Positions 17,825-26,607 of a stretch of DNA of 64,000 nt are shown piece by piece. Each line of letters starts with the position of its first letter. Position 1 is the first letter of the stretch. The position numbers and the translations under genes are program-made. Below the pieces are notes generated by a model that ran no database searches, was not told where the DNA came from, and saw only the letters and a list, made by a program, of their open reading frames with translations. This stretch comes from Thalassospiraceae bacterium LMO-SO8 (lineage in GTDB: Bacteria > Pseudomonadota > Alphaproteobacteria > Rhodospirillales > Casp-alpha2): positions 2,622,001 through 2,686,000 of the forward strand of contig CP134226.1 of NCBI GenBank assembly GCA_031655335.1. The letters are read 5' to 3'.

Positions 17825-19924
17825 ATGCCTGCATCCGATCCCGCAACGCCGGTCACCCTGGACATCAAGGGCCGTATCGCCGTCGTCACCATCGACAGCC
17901 CGCCGGTCAACGCCCTGGGCCATGCGGTGCGTAGCGGCATCATGGCGGCCCTGGACCGGGCCGAGGCCGATGCCGGCATCGACGCCGTGGTGATCCGGGG
18001 CGGCGGGCGGTGCTTTTCCGGCGGCGCCGACATCCGTGAATTCGGCACGCCCCCGGCGGAGCCGACCCTGCGACAAGTCTGTGCCCGGGTCGAGGAATTC
18101 CCCAAGATCGTGGTCGCGGCGTTACATTCCACAGCCTTCGGCGGCGGGTTGGAACTGCCGCTTTCCTGTCATTACCGGGTCGCCGACGCCTCGGCCCAGG
18201 TCGCCCTGCCCGAGGTCAAGCTGGGCATCGTTCCCGGCTCCGGCGGCACGCAGCGTCTGCCGCGCATTATCGGCGCCAAACGGGCGTTGACGGTCATTCT
18301 GTCCGGCGATCCGTTTTCCGCCGCCGAGGCGCGCGACCTGGGCGTGCTGGATGCCGTCGTCGAGGGCGACCTGACTGATGCCGCCGTGGCCTACGCGGCC
18401 AAGCTGGTGGCCGAGGGCGCCGCCCTGCGCAAGGTGCGCGACCTCGCCGTCGCCGATGCGGATACCGAGATCTTCGCCGAGGCGCGCAAGACCTGGGAGA
18501 AACGCTCGCGCGGGCTTCTCGCCCCGCTCGCCTGCATCGACTGCGTCGAGATCGCGGCGACCAAGCCCTTCGACGAAGGCATGAACGCGGAGCGCGAGAT
18601 TTTCGTGAAGTGCCGGGATTCCGAACAGTCCAAGGCGCAGCGCCATCTGTTCTTCGCCGAACGCGAGGCCGCCAGGGTCAAGGACGTGCCGCGCGACACG
18701 CAGAAGCGGCCCGTCAACACCGCCGCCGTCGTCGGCTGCGGCACCATGGGCGGCGGCATCGCCATGTGCCTGGCCAATGTCGGCATTCCGGTGACTGTTC
18801 TGGAAACCTCCGAGGACGCCCTCAAGGCGGGGCTCGCCAAAATCGCAAAGAACTACGCCGCGACCGTGTCCAAGGGCCGCCTGTCCCAGGACGCCATGAA
18901 CACCCGCATGGGCCTGATCAGCGGCACCACGGCGTATGCCGATCTGGGCGCCGCCGACATCGTCATCGAGGCCGTGTTCGAGGACATGGACCTGAAGAAG
19001 ACGATCTTCGGCGAGCTTGATAAGGTGATGAAGCCGGGGGCGGTGCTGGCGACCAATACCTCGACCCTGGACATCGATGAGATCGCCGCCGCCACCAAGC
19101 GGCCCCAAGACGTCATCGGCACTCATTTCTTCAGCCCGGCCAACGTCATGAAGCTGATGGAGAACGTGCGCGGCAAGGAAACGGCCAAGGACGTGATCGC
19201 CACGGTCATGGCGCTGGGCAAGAGGATCGAGAAAATCCCCGTGCTGGTCGGCAATTGCGACGGCTTCGTCGGCAACCGCATGTACCACCGCTACACCCGC
19301 CAGGCCTATTTCCTGATCGAGGAAGGGGCCCTGCCGCAGCAGATCGACAAGGTGTTCCTAGATTTCGGGTTCGCCATGGGGCCCCTGGCCGTGGGCGACC
19401 TGGCGGGGCTTGATGTGTCCTATCTGGTGCGTAAGCGCCAGAAGCAGTTCATCAAGCCGGGCGAACGTTGGCCCGTGGCCGCCGACCGGGTGGTCGAGGC
19501 CGGGCGCAAGGGGCAGAAGACCAATGCCGGCTGGTACCGCTACGAGGAAGGCTCGCGCAAGCCGCTGCCGGACCCCGAGGTGCAGAAGATCATCGAGGCG
19601 ACCTCGGCGGAGTTGGGGATCGAGCGCCGCGCGATCACGGATGTGGAAATCCACGAGCGCTGCTTCTATGCCCTGATCAACGAGGGCGCCAAGATTCTCG
19701 ACGAAGGCATGGCTCAGCGGGCGTCGGACATCGACATCATCTGGACCAACGGCTACGGCTTCCCCATCGCCAAGGGCGGGCCCATGTTCCACGCGGATCA
19801 GGTCGGGGCCAAGCATGTGTACGAGCGCCTCGCCCATTGGGCCAAGGCCGCCTCCCCGGCATTGGAGCCCGCGCCGCTTCTGGAAAAGCTCGCCCGCACG
19901 GGCGGCAAGTTCGCCGACCTTTAA
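17825..19924 (+). CDS. fadJ: Bifunctional enoyl-CoA hydratase/3-hydroxyacyl-CoA dehydrogenase
   Basis: This 699-residue fusion carries out the second and third steps of beta-oxidation. The N-terminal crotonase domain (about 1-190) has the oxyanion-hole segments RCFSGGADIREF and STAFGGGLELPL and the catalytic Glu in VALPEVKLGIVPGSGG. A linker follows, then a Rossmann domain beginning VVGCGTMGGGIAMCLAN near 300 (NAD binding) with the dehydrogenase motif GTHFFSPANVMKLME near 435, and two C-terminal 3HCDH domains. AAAGGAA precedes the ATG. The thiolase follows 21 bases later, giving the classic FadJ-FadI pairing. The symbol fadJ reflects architecture; the split with fadB is not certain. Confidence 0.94.
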   Translation: MPASDPATPVTLDIKGRIAVVTIDSPPVNALGHAVRSGIMAALDRAEADAGIDAVVIRGGGRCFSGGADIREFGTPPAEPTLRQVCARVEEFPKIVVAALHSTAFGGGLELPLSCHYRVADASAQVALPEVKLGIVPGSGGTQRLPRIIGAKRALTVILSGDPFSAAEARDLGVLDAVVEGDLTDAAVAYAAKLVAEGAALRKVRDLAVADADTEIFAEARKTWEKRSRGLLAPLACIDCVEIAATKPFDEGMNAEREIFVKCRDSEQSKAQRHLFFAEREAARVKDVPRDTQKRPVNTAAVVGCGTMGGGIAMCLANVGIPVTVLETSEDALKAGLAKIAKNYAATVSKGRLSQDAMNTRMGLISGTTAYADLGAADIVIEAVFEDMDLKKTIFGELDKVMKPGAVLATNTSTLDIDEIAAATKRPQDVIGTHFFSPANVMKLMENVRGKETAKDVIATVMALGKRIEKIPVLVGNCDGFVGNRMYHRYTRQAYFLIEEGALPQQIDKVFLDFGFAMGPLAVGDLAGLDVSYLVRKRQKQFIKPGERWPVAADRVVEAGRKGQKTNAGWYRYEEGSRKPLPDPEVQKIIEATSAELGIERRAITDVEIHERCFYALINEGAKILDEGMAQRASDIDIIWTNGYGFPIAKGGPMFHADQVGAKHVYERLAHWAKAASPALEPAPLLEKLARTGGKFADL

Positions 19925-19945
19925 AGACCAAGAAGGAACAAGAAT

Positions 19946-21127
19946 ATGCAACGCGCCGTCATCGTTTCCACCGCCCGCACCCCCATTGGGAAAGCATCAC
20001 GGGGGGCCTTCAACAACACCCATGGCGCGACCCTGGGCGGGCACGTCATTAAGCACGCGGTCCAGCGCGCCGGGATCGACCCGGCCGAGGTCGAGGACGT
20101 CGTGCTTGGCTGCGGCATGCCCGAAGGGGCGACCGGCAAGAACATCGCCCGCATGTCGGTGATCCGCGCCGGCCTGCCGGTCACGACCGGCGGCACGACC
20201 ATCAACCGGCTGTGCGCGTCCGGCCTTCAGGCCATCGCCGTGGCCGCCAACCGGGTCGTCATGGACGGCCTGCCGGTGGCGGTCGCCGGCGGCCTGGAAA
20301 GCATCAGCCTGGTCCGCGACAACGCCATGAAGAACGAGGTCAAGGAAGACTGGCTGTTGGAGCACAAGCCGGAAATGTGGATTCCCATGATCGACACGGC
20401 CGACCTGGTGGCGGAACGCTATGGCGTCACCCGCGCGGCCCAAGACGAATATTCCCTGCAAAGCCAGATGCGCACGGCGGCGGCGCAGCAGGCGGGCAAG
20501 TTCGATGACGAAATCGTGCCGCTGACGTCCAAGATGCTGGTCAAGAACCGGGAAACGGGCGAGGTCACGGAACAGGAAGTGACCTTGGACAAGGACGAAG
20601 GCAACCGCCCGACCACGACGCTCGAGGCCCTGACAAAGCTCGACCCCGTGATGGGCCCGGGCAAGTTCGTCACGGCGGGCAATGCCTCGCAACTGTCCGA
20701 CGGGGCATCGGCCTGCGTCATCATGACGGAGAAAGAGGCCGAACGCCGGGGCTTGCAGCCGCTTGGCATCTTCAAGGGCTTGGCGACGGCGGGCTGCGAG
20801 CCCGATGAAATGGGCATCGGCCCGGTGTTCGCCATTCCGCGCCTTTTGGAGCGCCAGGGCCTGAAGATGGACGACATCGATCTGTGGGAACTGAACGAAG
20901 CCTTCGCCTCGCAGGTGCTGTATTGCCGCGACAAGTTGGGCATTCCGCAGGAAATCCTGAACGTCAACGGCGGCGGCATTTCCGTGGGCCATCCCTTCGG
21001 CATGACGGGTGCCCGCCTGACCGGCCATGTCCTGATCGAAGGCAAGCGCCGGGGGGCGAAGAACGTGATCGTCACCATGTGCATTGGCGGCGGCATGGGC
21101 GCGGCCGGCCTGTTCGAGGTCTGCTGA
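19946..21127 (+). CDS. Acetyl-CoA acyltransferase (3-ketoacyl-CoA thiolase)
   Basis: This 393-residue thiolase cleaves 3-ketoacyl-CoA to acetyl-CoA and a shortened acyl-CoA. The three catalytic elements are present: nucleophilic Cys in [12 protein letters not shown] near residue 89, His in [14 protein letters not shown] near 350, and the second Cys in [10 protein letters not shown] near 380. It lies directly behind the hydratase/dehydrogenase gene and is clearly in the same operon (21-base gap). It could be called fadA or fadI; the sequence alone does not decide. Confidence 0.95.
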   Translation: MQRAVIVSTARTPIGKASRGAFNNTHGATLGGHVIKHAVQRAGIDPAEVEDVVLGCGMPEGATGKNIARMSVIRAGLPVTTGGTTINRLCASGLQAIAVAANRVVMDGLPVAVAGGLESISLVRDNAMKNEVKEDWLLEHKPEMWIPMIDTADLVAERYGVTRAAQDEYSLQSQMRTAAAQQAGKFDDEIVPLTSKMLVKNRETGEVTEQEVTLDKDEGNRPTTTLEALTKLDPVMGPGKFVTAGNASQLSDGASACVIMTEKEAERRGLQPLGIFKGLATAGCEPDEMGIGPVFAIPRLLERQGLKMDDIDLWELNEAFASQVLYCRDKLGIPQEILNVNGGGISVGHPFGMTGARLTGHVLIEGKRRGAKNVIVTMCIGGGMGAAGLFEVC

Positions 21128-21141
21128 CAGGTTTCCGGGGG

Positions 21142-23109
21142 TTAGGCGGCGGCGGTTTTCTGCCACAAGGTGGTGACGACGGTGCCTTTGCCCGGCTGGC
21201 TTTCCAGTGAGAATTTCCCGCCGTTGAGGGCGATCAGGCGGTTGACGATATACAGACCCAGCCCGGCGCCTTTGGTGCCGTTGCTGCCCGCAGTGGCCTG
21301 ATAGGGCGTCAGTGCCTGGGGGAACGGCTGACCGATGGCGCCAAGCAGGTCGGCGGGAATGCCGGGGCCGTCGTCGGCCACCAGGATGCGGACATACTCG
21401 CCGGACACGTCCGGGTCGACCCGGATTTCCACCTTCACGTCCTCACCGCCATGAATGATGGAATTGTTCGCCAGGTTGAGAACGATCTGGCGGAAGGATT
21501 GCCGGTCCGCGGCGACCAAGGTGGGTTTTCCCTGGGCGGTGACGGACAGGCGTGACTTGCCGGAAAGCAGGGTCGCGCGCAGCGGGCGCAGGGCATTTTC
21601 GACTTCTTCCACGGCGTCGAAGGTTTCCATGTGCATGGCGCGGTTGCCCGATTCGACCATCGACACATCAAGGATTTCGTTGACCAGGGACAGCAGGTGG
21701 GCGCCACTGGTGCGGATGTCGTTCAGGTACTCGGTCAGGCGTTCCGGATCGTCGCGCATGTCTTTGAGTTGGAGCAGCATGTCGGCCATGCCGATGACGG
21801 CGTTGAGCGGCGTCCGCAGTTCGTGGCTCATGTGGGAAATGAATTCGGATTTCGCCTGGTTGGCGTTTTCGGCGTCTTCCTTCGCCTGCGCCAGGGCCAG
21901 GGCGGCGACCATGCGTTCGGTGATGTCGCGGAGTGCCGCGACGATGACCGTGCGGCCGTTTTCCGTCACTTCCGACAAGGCGGCCTCAAGAAACACGACG
22001 GAGCCGTCACCCCGCCGGCCCATGACTTCGAAGCCGTCACCGCCCTCGGCGCGGGCGGCGGGGTCGAGAAGATAACGCATCAGTTTGCGTTTACGCGGCC
22101 GGTCATCCGCCTCGGAAATCAGGGACGTCAGGGCCAGGCCGATAATGGCGTCGGTGGGCAGGCCGAAAATGCGCTCCGCCGCCCGGTTGGATGTCTCGAT
22201 TATTCCACGGTCGTTCAAGGTGATCACCGCGTCGGTCACGTTGTCCATGATCAGTTGCAGGCGCTGACCGGTCTGGTGGGCGCGTTGGGTCGCCTCATTA
22301 CGGTGGAGGATTTCCGATGCCAGCCGGCGATCGAACACGACGGCGGCAATCCCGGTGATCAGGATCAGTGAGGCCACGATGGCCGTGGCCCCGGCCAGGA
22401 CATCGGCCCCGAGAGGCTGGATCGGGTTCGATCCGTCCGTACGCGCGAAACAGATGGTCGAACTCATGGCCGTATAGTGCATGCCAGCGACGGCCATTCC
22501 GATAAACAGCGCCGACAGGCTTTCGCCCGCGAGGGTGCGGACGGTATCGCGGCGGGACATCCGGAAGGCGACCCAAAGGGCGCATATCGCCAGCGCCACG
22601 GCGACGAGCAGGGACAAGGCGAACAACAGGGGATCGTAGCGGATGAAGGCGTCGAAGTTGACGGCGGCCATCCCGGTGTAGTGCATAAGCCCGATGCCGC
22701 CGCCCAGGACGATGCCGCCGAGAAACAGGCGGAATCTGGTGACCCGGGCATGAGCGACGATCTGTAGGTTCCACGCACTCGCAAGCACGGCCGGCACGGC
22801 CGACCCCAGGGTGACAAGCGGATCGTAGGTCATCCGGATCGGCAATTGATAGGCAAGCATGCCGACGAAATGCATGGCCCAGATACCCAGGCCCATGATC
22901 AACGCCCCGCCGGCCATCCACAGGTGGCGTTGGGCGGAATGCTCGTGTTCGGCGATGCGGTGGAGCAGATGAATGAAGGCGAACCCAGCTAACGTCGCGA
23001 TGAAGAACGACAACGTGACCAGCACGGGGTCATATGACGCCGGCAGGGCCACCGCCGGATCGACGTGAAGCGCAAAGAAGCCTGCCAAGTTTTGGAGAGA
23101 AAACTGCAT
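21142..23109 (-). CDS. MHYT-PAS sensor histidine kinase
   Basis: This 655-residue membrane kinase has a seven-helix N-terminal MHYT domain (about 35-260). Three copies of the namesake motif are visible: MHFVGMLAYQLP, MHYTGMAAVNF and MHYTAMSSTIC. MHYT domains have been proposed to bind copper and sense O2, CO or NO. A PAS domain (about 285-405) follows, then HisKA with HMSHELRTPLNAVIGMA near 435 and HATPase with N-box LANNSIIHGG, G1 VADDGPGIPAD and G2 GAGLGLYIVNRL. No response regulator is adjacent. It is convergent with the thiolase gene with a 14-base gap. Confidence 0.93.
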   Translation of the reverse strand: MQFSLQNLAGFFALHVDPAVALPASYDPVLVTLSFFIATLAGFAFIHLLHRIAEHEHSAQRHLWMAGGALIMGLGIWAMHFVGMLAYQLPIRMTYDPLVTLGSAVPAVLASAWNLQIVAHARVTRFRLFLGGIVLGGGIGLMHYTGMAAVNFDAFIRYDPLLFALSLLVAVALAICALWVAFRMSRRDTVRTLAGESLSALFIGMAVAGMHYTAMSSTICFARTDGSNPIQPLGADVLAGATAIVASLILITGIAAVVFDRRLASEILHRNEATQRAHQTGQRLQLIMDNVTDAVITLNDRGIIETSNRAAERIFGLPTDAIIGLALTSLISEADDRPRKRKLMRYLLDPAARAEGGDGFEVMGRRGDGSVVFLEAALSEVTENGRTVIVAALRDITERMVAALALAQAKEDAENANQAKSEFISHMSHELRTPLNAVIGMADMLLQLKDMRDDPERLTEYLNDIRTSGAHLLSLVNEILDVSMVESGNRAMHMETFDAVEEVENALRPLRATLLSGKSRLSVTAQGKPTLVAADRQSFRQIVLNLANNSIIHGGEDVKVEIRVDPDVSGEYVRILVADDGPGIPADLLGAIGQPFPQALTPYQATAGSNGTKGAGLGLYIVNRLIALNGGKFSLESQPGKGTVVTTLWQKTAAA

Positions 23110-23425
23110 TCCCGATTGTCCGGTAAGCGTTTTTTATTGAGCGTCTATCGATCGTCGGTTCATGGCGCCGGTTCGTTCCGGTGGGCGTCGAGGATATCGC
23201 AAGATCGCCGCCCCTAAGTGTGACGATGACCACGGCATCGCGAATTTCGCAGGCAGAAACAACCCAGGCTGAAAATGACATAAATGCGACCAATCACATA
23301 TATGTCTTCCGGCTAGCGGGCCGACCCAAAAGTATGGGAATACAGTGGCATATCACCGGGCAAGGTTTGCGTCCGGCGGGCGGAAACGGTTGCCAGAACC
23401 GGCGATTTTCCGCTTTATACGGTTC
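23110..23425. other. 316-base divergent intergenic region
   Basis: It lies between the MHYT kinase (minus) and the racemase-like gene (plus). No convincing coding frame is present. It should hold both promoters; the stretch AATCACATATATGTC (23292-23306) is AT-rich, but I cannot assign -35/-10 boxes reliably. Confidence 0.5.
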
Positions 23426-24088
23426 ATGACGACGCAAATCGCAATGATCCATGCCACCCGCGAGGCGATCGCGCCGGTCGAGACCGCGTTCAAGGACCTG
23501 TGGCCGGACGCCGAGTATTGGACCCTGCTGGACGAAAGCCTGACCATGGATCTGGCGGCGGCGGGCGGCAGGCTGACCCCGGGGTTGACTGAACGGTTTC
23601 TGAACCTGGCGGCTTATGCCAAGGCCCGGGGGCCCGACGGCATTCTGTTCACCTGTTCCGCATTCGGCGCGATCATCGACCGGATCGCGGCGCAATACGA
23701 TGTGCCGGTGATGAAACCGAACGAGGCGATTCTCGATGCCGCCCTGGCCCAGGGGGGGCGCGTCGGGCTGTTGGCGACCCATCCCCAGACCTTGCCTGAC
23801 ATGACGGCGGACATGGAGAACTTGGCGGTGGCCCGAAACGTCGCCCTGACCGTGACGCCGCTGCTGGTCGAAGGTGCTTGGGCCGACCTGGGCGCAGGGC
23901 GGCGGGACGCCCACGACCGCGCCGTGGTCGCGGCCGCACCACGGCTGAGGGATTGCGGTTGCATCGTGCTGGCGCAGTTTTCCATGGCGCCCTTGGCGGC
24001 TGAAATCGCCGCCGATACGGGTCTGCCCGTGCTGACCAGCCCCCATGCCGCCGTGACCGAGATGAAACGCCGCGTGCTCGGCACCTGA
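23426..24088 (+). CDS. Aspartate/glutamate racemase-family protein
   Basis: This 220-residue protein has the Asp/Glu/hydantoin racemase fold. The first catalytic-Cys segment is GILFTCSAFGAII near residue 75. The second half carries the equivalent motif GCIVLAQFSMAPLA near 178, in which the expected second catalytic Cys is replaced (AQF), so it may be a one-base lyase or isomerase rather than a true racemase (compare arylmalonate decarboxylase-type members). The start is the ATG at 23426, where the family N-terminus (TTQIAMIHAT) begins; upstream frame extension is non-homologous. It stands alone. The substrate is unknown. Confidence 0.82.
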   Translation: MTTQIAMIHATREAIAPVETAFKDLWPDAEYWTLLDESLTMDLAAAGGRLTPGLTERFLNLAAYAKARGPDGILFTCSAFGAIIDRIAAQYDVPVMKPNEAILDAALAQGGRVGLLATHPQTLPDMTADMENLAVARNVALTVTPLLVEGAWADLGAGRRDAHDRAVVAAAPRLRDCGCIVLAQFSMAPLAAEIAADTGLPVLTSPHAAVTEMKRRVLGT

Positions 24089-24124
24089 CCCCGTTGGTGC
24101 CTGACGGGGCCGTTTCCGCAGGCT

Positions 24125-24262
24125 TTATGATTTCGTGATCAGCGCCGCGACAACGCCGATACCGATCACGATCATCACCCCGAAAATGACAAAATCCCGC
24201 ATTGGCTTGGGCTTTGGCCGGCTTTCGGTATCGGTTTGTCGGCCTGTGGGGGTCGTGTCCAT
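24125..24262 (-). CDS. 45-residue single-pass membrane protein
   Basis: This very small protein has a polar, Thr/Lys/Pro-rich N-terminus of about 20 residues (TTPTGRQTDTESRPKPKP) and a C-terminal membrane helix (about 24-43, VIFGVMIVIGIGVVAALI). The ATG at 24262 has GGAAGGAG six bases upstream, a strong site that decides the start over longer in-frame options. A consensus EcfG-type promoter lies 43 bases before the start codon, so it is probably induced by general stress. It is divergent from a sigma-factor gene. No family is recognised; a small stress-membrane protein is likely. Confidence 0.75.
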   Translation of the reverse strand: MDTTPTGRQTDTESRPKPKPMRDFVIFGVMIVIGIGVVAALITKS

Positions 24263-24302
24263 GACATGCTCCTTCCGTCTGTTCACACGTCCAGTCCATG
24301 AA

Positions 24303-24329
24303 TGAACGGTCGCGGGACGCGAAAGTTCC
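24303..24329 (-). promoter_or_regulatory. EcfG-type (general stress) promoter, GGAAC-N16-CGTT
   Basis: On the minus strand GGAAC (24329-24325) is followed after exactly 16 bases by CGTT (24308-24305). This is the alphaproteobacterial EcfG consensus, placed 43 bases before the ATG of the 45-residue membrane protein. The element reads nearly the same on the plus strand (TGAAC-N17-GTT, 24303-24327), facing the ECF sigma gene, so it could be bidirectional. Confidence 0.75.
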
Positions 24330-24429
24330 CCCATGGCGGCGATTTTTCATCCGCTCGGGCCGAGGCATACAATTTCGCAGTATCAAACGGTTATCGATTT
24401 CCCGTCGGCGCACATCAGGGAAACATGTT

Positions 24430-24921
24430 ATGATCCCCGTCATGACCGAGAGGCGGATCATGCAGGCGATCGAGGATCAAATTCCCGACCTGTATCGGTA
24501 TGCACGGTTCCTCGAAGCCACTCCCGACCGCGCCGACGACCTGTTGCAGGACTGCCTGGAACGGGGTGTGTCGCGCCTTGACAGATTTCAGGCCGGTACG
24601 GACTTGCGGGCCTGGTTGTTTGCCATCATGCATAACTTGTTCATCGACCGCGCGCGTCGGCGGCAGCGGCGGGGGCCCCATGTCCCGGTCGAGGATTGGC
24701 TTGCGGAAACCCACCAGCCGCCCGATCAGATCGACCGTTTGCGTCTCAAGGACCTGGACCGCGCCCTGGCGGCCCTGAAGCCCCGGGACCGATGGATTCT
24801 TCATCTCGTGGTGATCGAGGGAAAACGTTACCGCGACGTCGCCCGCGAACTGAACATCGCCGTCGGCACGGTGAAAAGCGGCCTGTCCAGGGCCCGTCGC
24901 GTGTTGGCCCGCGCGGCCTGA
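24430..24921 (+). CDS. Short ECF-type RNA polymerase sigma factor
   Basis: This 163-residue group IV sigma factor has region 2 at about 10-80 (DRADDLLQDCLERGVSRL and the -10-binding segment AWLFAIMHNLFIDRARR) and region 4 at about 105-160 (LKPRDRWILHLVVIEGKRYRDVA and the helix-turn-helix VGTVKSGLSRAR). No C-terminal extension or anti-sigma gene is adjacent. The ATG at 24430 follows CAGGGAAA; another ATG at 24442 is possible. Region 2 resembles the EcfG branch, but nepR and phyR are absent from this locus, so it may be an accessory or paralogous stress sigma. The EcfG-type element upstream suggests it belongs to the stress regulon. Confidence 0.9.
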   Translation: MIPVMTERRIMQAIEDQIPDLYRYARFLEATPDRADDLLQDCLERGVSRLDRFQAGTDLRAWLFAIMHNLFIDRARRRQRRGPHVPVEDWLAETHQPPDQIDRLRLKDLDRALAALKPRDRWILHLVVIEGKRYRDVARELNIAVGTVKSGLSRARRVLARAA

Positions 24922-25102
24922 AACCGCCCGATTTCGACCGGAAAATCGCCATATTCGTTTCGCCAAATGGAAAAACATTCCGTCTTCCGGAATGCATCCT
25001 TGCGGTTTGCCGGCAGCCTTCAGACGTCAATGGCGCGTACAGCCGGCAATGCGGTTTGCGCGGTTTGTCCCATGCATTGCATCGAAAGAGGAAGAAGATC
25101 AC

Positions 25103-25564
25103 ATGACCTATCGCACTCATATTCGAAAACCCAACACCCGCATTCCCATCGCCATTCTGGCCGCGGCGGCGGTCGCCGCCGGTCTGTCCGCCGCGCCGGG
25201 CGCCGCCCAGGCCGCCGGCGACAAGGGCGATTCCCAGGAAGCCACGGCAGGGGAAGCCATTGATGACTTCGTCGGCTGGGCGCAAAAGCAAGCCATGGCC
25301 CTGGACGCCAAGCTTGATGAAGCGGCATCCAACGCCAAGGAGGCCGGCGCGAACGCCGCCGACGAGGTCAAGGAAGAATGGCGCGAAGCCCGCGCGGCCA
25401 TCGACCGTCAGCGCGATGCGCTCAATCAGCAGATCGCCGAACTGAAAAAGTCGGCCAAGGGCGAATGGGCGGATGCCAAGGAGGCCACCAAGGAAGGGTT
25501 GGAGGACCTCGGCGACAAGATCGAGGAATTCCGCGCCATGGTGACCGATAAGCAGAAATCCTGA
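25103..25564 (+). CDS. Exported Ala/Lys/Glu-rich amphipathic helical protein
   Basis: This 153-residue protein has a signal peptide (hydrophobic AAAAVAAGLSAAPGAAQA near 20-38). The mature part is ~110 residues of long charged helix with repeated A-K-E/D patterns (AKLDEAASNAKEAGANAADEV; KKSAKGEWADAKEATKEGLED). The composition resembles LEA-like or apolipoprotein-type stress proteins that coat membranes or proteins. GAGGAAG precedes the ATG. It lies 181 bases after the sigma gene and is followed by a hairpin. A role in stress protection in the periplasm is inferred from composition and neighbours only. Confidence 0.75.
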   Translation: MTYRTHIRKPNTRIPIAILAAAAVAAGLSAAPGAAQAAGDKGDSQEATAGEAIDDFVGWAQKQAMALDAKLDEAASNAKEAGANAADEVKEEWREARAAIDRQRDALNQQIAELKKSAKGEWADAKEATKEGLEDLGDKIEEFRAMVTDKQKS

Positions 25565-25574
25565 CGCAAGGCCC

Positions 25575-25603
25575 GCCGACGGACGTCAACGGCGTCCGTC
25601 GGC
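25575..25603 (+). terminator. Hairpin terminator candidate
   Basis: An 11-bp GC-rich stem (25575-25585 with 25593-25603; core CCGACGGACG) and a 7-base loop lie 11 bases after the preceding stop codon. There is no T-run, so efficiency is uncertain. Confidence 0.55.
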
Positions 25604-25672
25604 CGACCTCTCCCCGCCGACCGGCGTGCTTTTATCCCCCCACGAACACGCATGACCACGAAGGAACCGATC

Positions 25673-26296
25673 ATGACTTTCAAACTCCCCGACCTTCCCT
25701 ATGCCAAGGACGCCTTGACCCCGCATATGTCGGAACAGACCCTCAACTTTCACCACGGCAAACACCACAAGGGATACGTCGACAAGCTGAACGACGCCGT
25801 CAAGAACACGGACTATGACGGCATGACGCTGCTCGACGTCGCCCGCCGTGCCCACGAAAAGGGCGACACGGGCGTGTTCAACAACGCGGCGCAGGCCTGG
25901 AACCACGGGTTCTTCTGGCGCTGCATGTCGCCGGACCGCGCCGCGGAGCCGACGGGGCCCCTTGCAACCAAGATCAAGGACACCTTCGGATCCTTGCCGC
26001 AACTGCGCACCCGGTTTATCGCCGACGGCATGGCCCGGTTCGGGTCCGGCTGGGTGTGGCTGGTCGAAGGAACGGACGGTGTGCTCGACGTGGTCAGCAC
26101 GGCCAATGCCGATCTGCCGCAGACCGCGGGCCTGAAGCCGTTGTTGACCTGCGATCTGTGGGAACATGCCTATTACCTGGATTATCAGAATGCCCGGCAG
26201 GTGTTCCTGGAAACCTTCTTCGACCATCTCGCCGATTGGAATTTCGCCGCGAGATGCCTGGAAACCCAGGGCGATCCGGAAATTCTCGCCGCCTGA
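25673..26296 (+). CDS. sodB: Superoxide dismutase (Fe/Mn family)
   Basis: This 207-residue superoxide dismutase has its metal ligands in the usual places: NFHHGKHHKGYV near residue 25 (first His), the Gln-containing NAAQAWNHGFFWRCM near 70 (second His), and CDLWEHAYYLDYQNARQVF near 160 (Asp and final His). The active-site Gln in AQAWNH favours the iron-type branch, hence sodB, although cambialistic use cannot be excluded. The ATG at 25673 has AAGGAA six bases before it and begins exactly at the family N-terminus; an ATG seven codons upstream lacks a ribosome site. Cytosolic. Confidence 0.94.
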   Translation: MTFKLPDLPYAKDALTPHMSEQTLNFHHGKHHKGYVDKLNDAVKNTDYDGMTLLDVARRAHEKGDTGVFNNAAQAWNHGFFWRCMSPDRAAEPTGPLATKIKDTFGSLPQLRTRFIADGMARFGSGWVWLVEGTDGVLDVVSTANADLPQTAGLKPLLTCDLWEHAYYLDYQNARQVFLETFFDHLADWNFAARCLETQGDPEILAA

Positions 26297-26607
26297 TAAC
26301 GCGCCGCCGGCCGCCGGGATCAAGGGAGCGCGTCACGCGAATTCCCTTGACTTCCCGGAGGCACCGGCGCCATGTAGCGCCAGCGACACTCCCATTCAGG
26401 TCGAATTTCGATCGCTTGCCGGACCCGACCACGTCGATCCGGTCTTCTTTGATACCGACATCTAAGGGCGTTTCGTGAGGCGGATATCCGTGTGAATGCG
26501 GTTCCGGCCGAGAAAGCTTGCATGATGCCGGCGAACCTGCCGCCCCCGACACGATCGCTTGGGGCGCGCGGGCGAAGACCAATTGATCGAGAGAGTATAC
26601 ATATCAC
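26297..26607. other. 311-base non-coding region before the DEAD-box helicase
   Basis: No convincing gene is present on either strand. It separates superoxide dismutase from the helicase and probably carries a long 5' leader, as is common for cold-inducible helicase mRNAs. AGTATACATATCAC immediately before the ATG is AT-rich. No clear terminator or promoter boxes were identified. Confidence 0.5.

Noticed and set aside
23181-23429. 82-codon plus-strand frame before the racemase-like gene
   Set aside because: No ribosome site, unlike-protein composition, and it overlaps the true gene start.
24976-24994. CATTCCG-tcttc-CGGAATG hairpin downstream of the sigma gene
   Set aside because: Only 7 bp and no T-run after it on the plus strand, so not called as a terminator.
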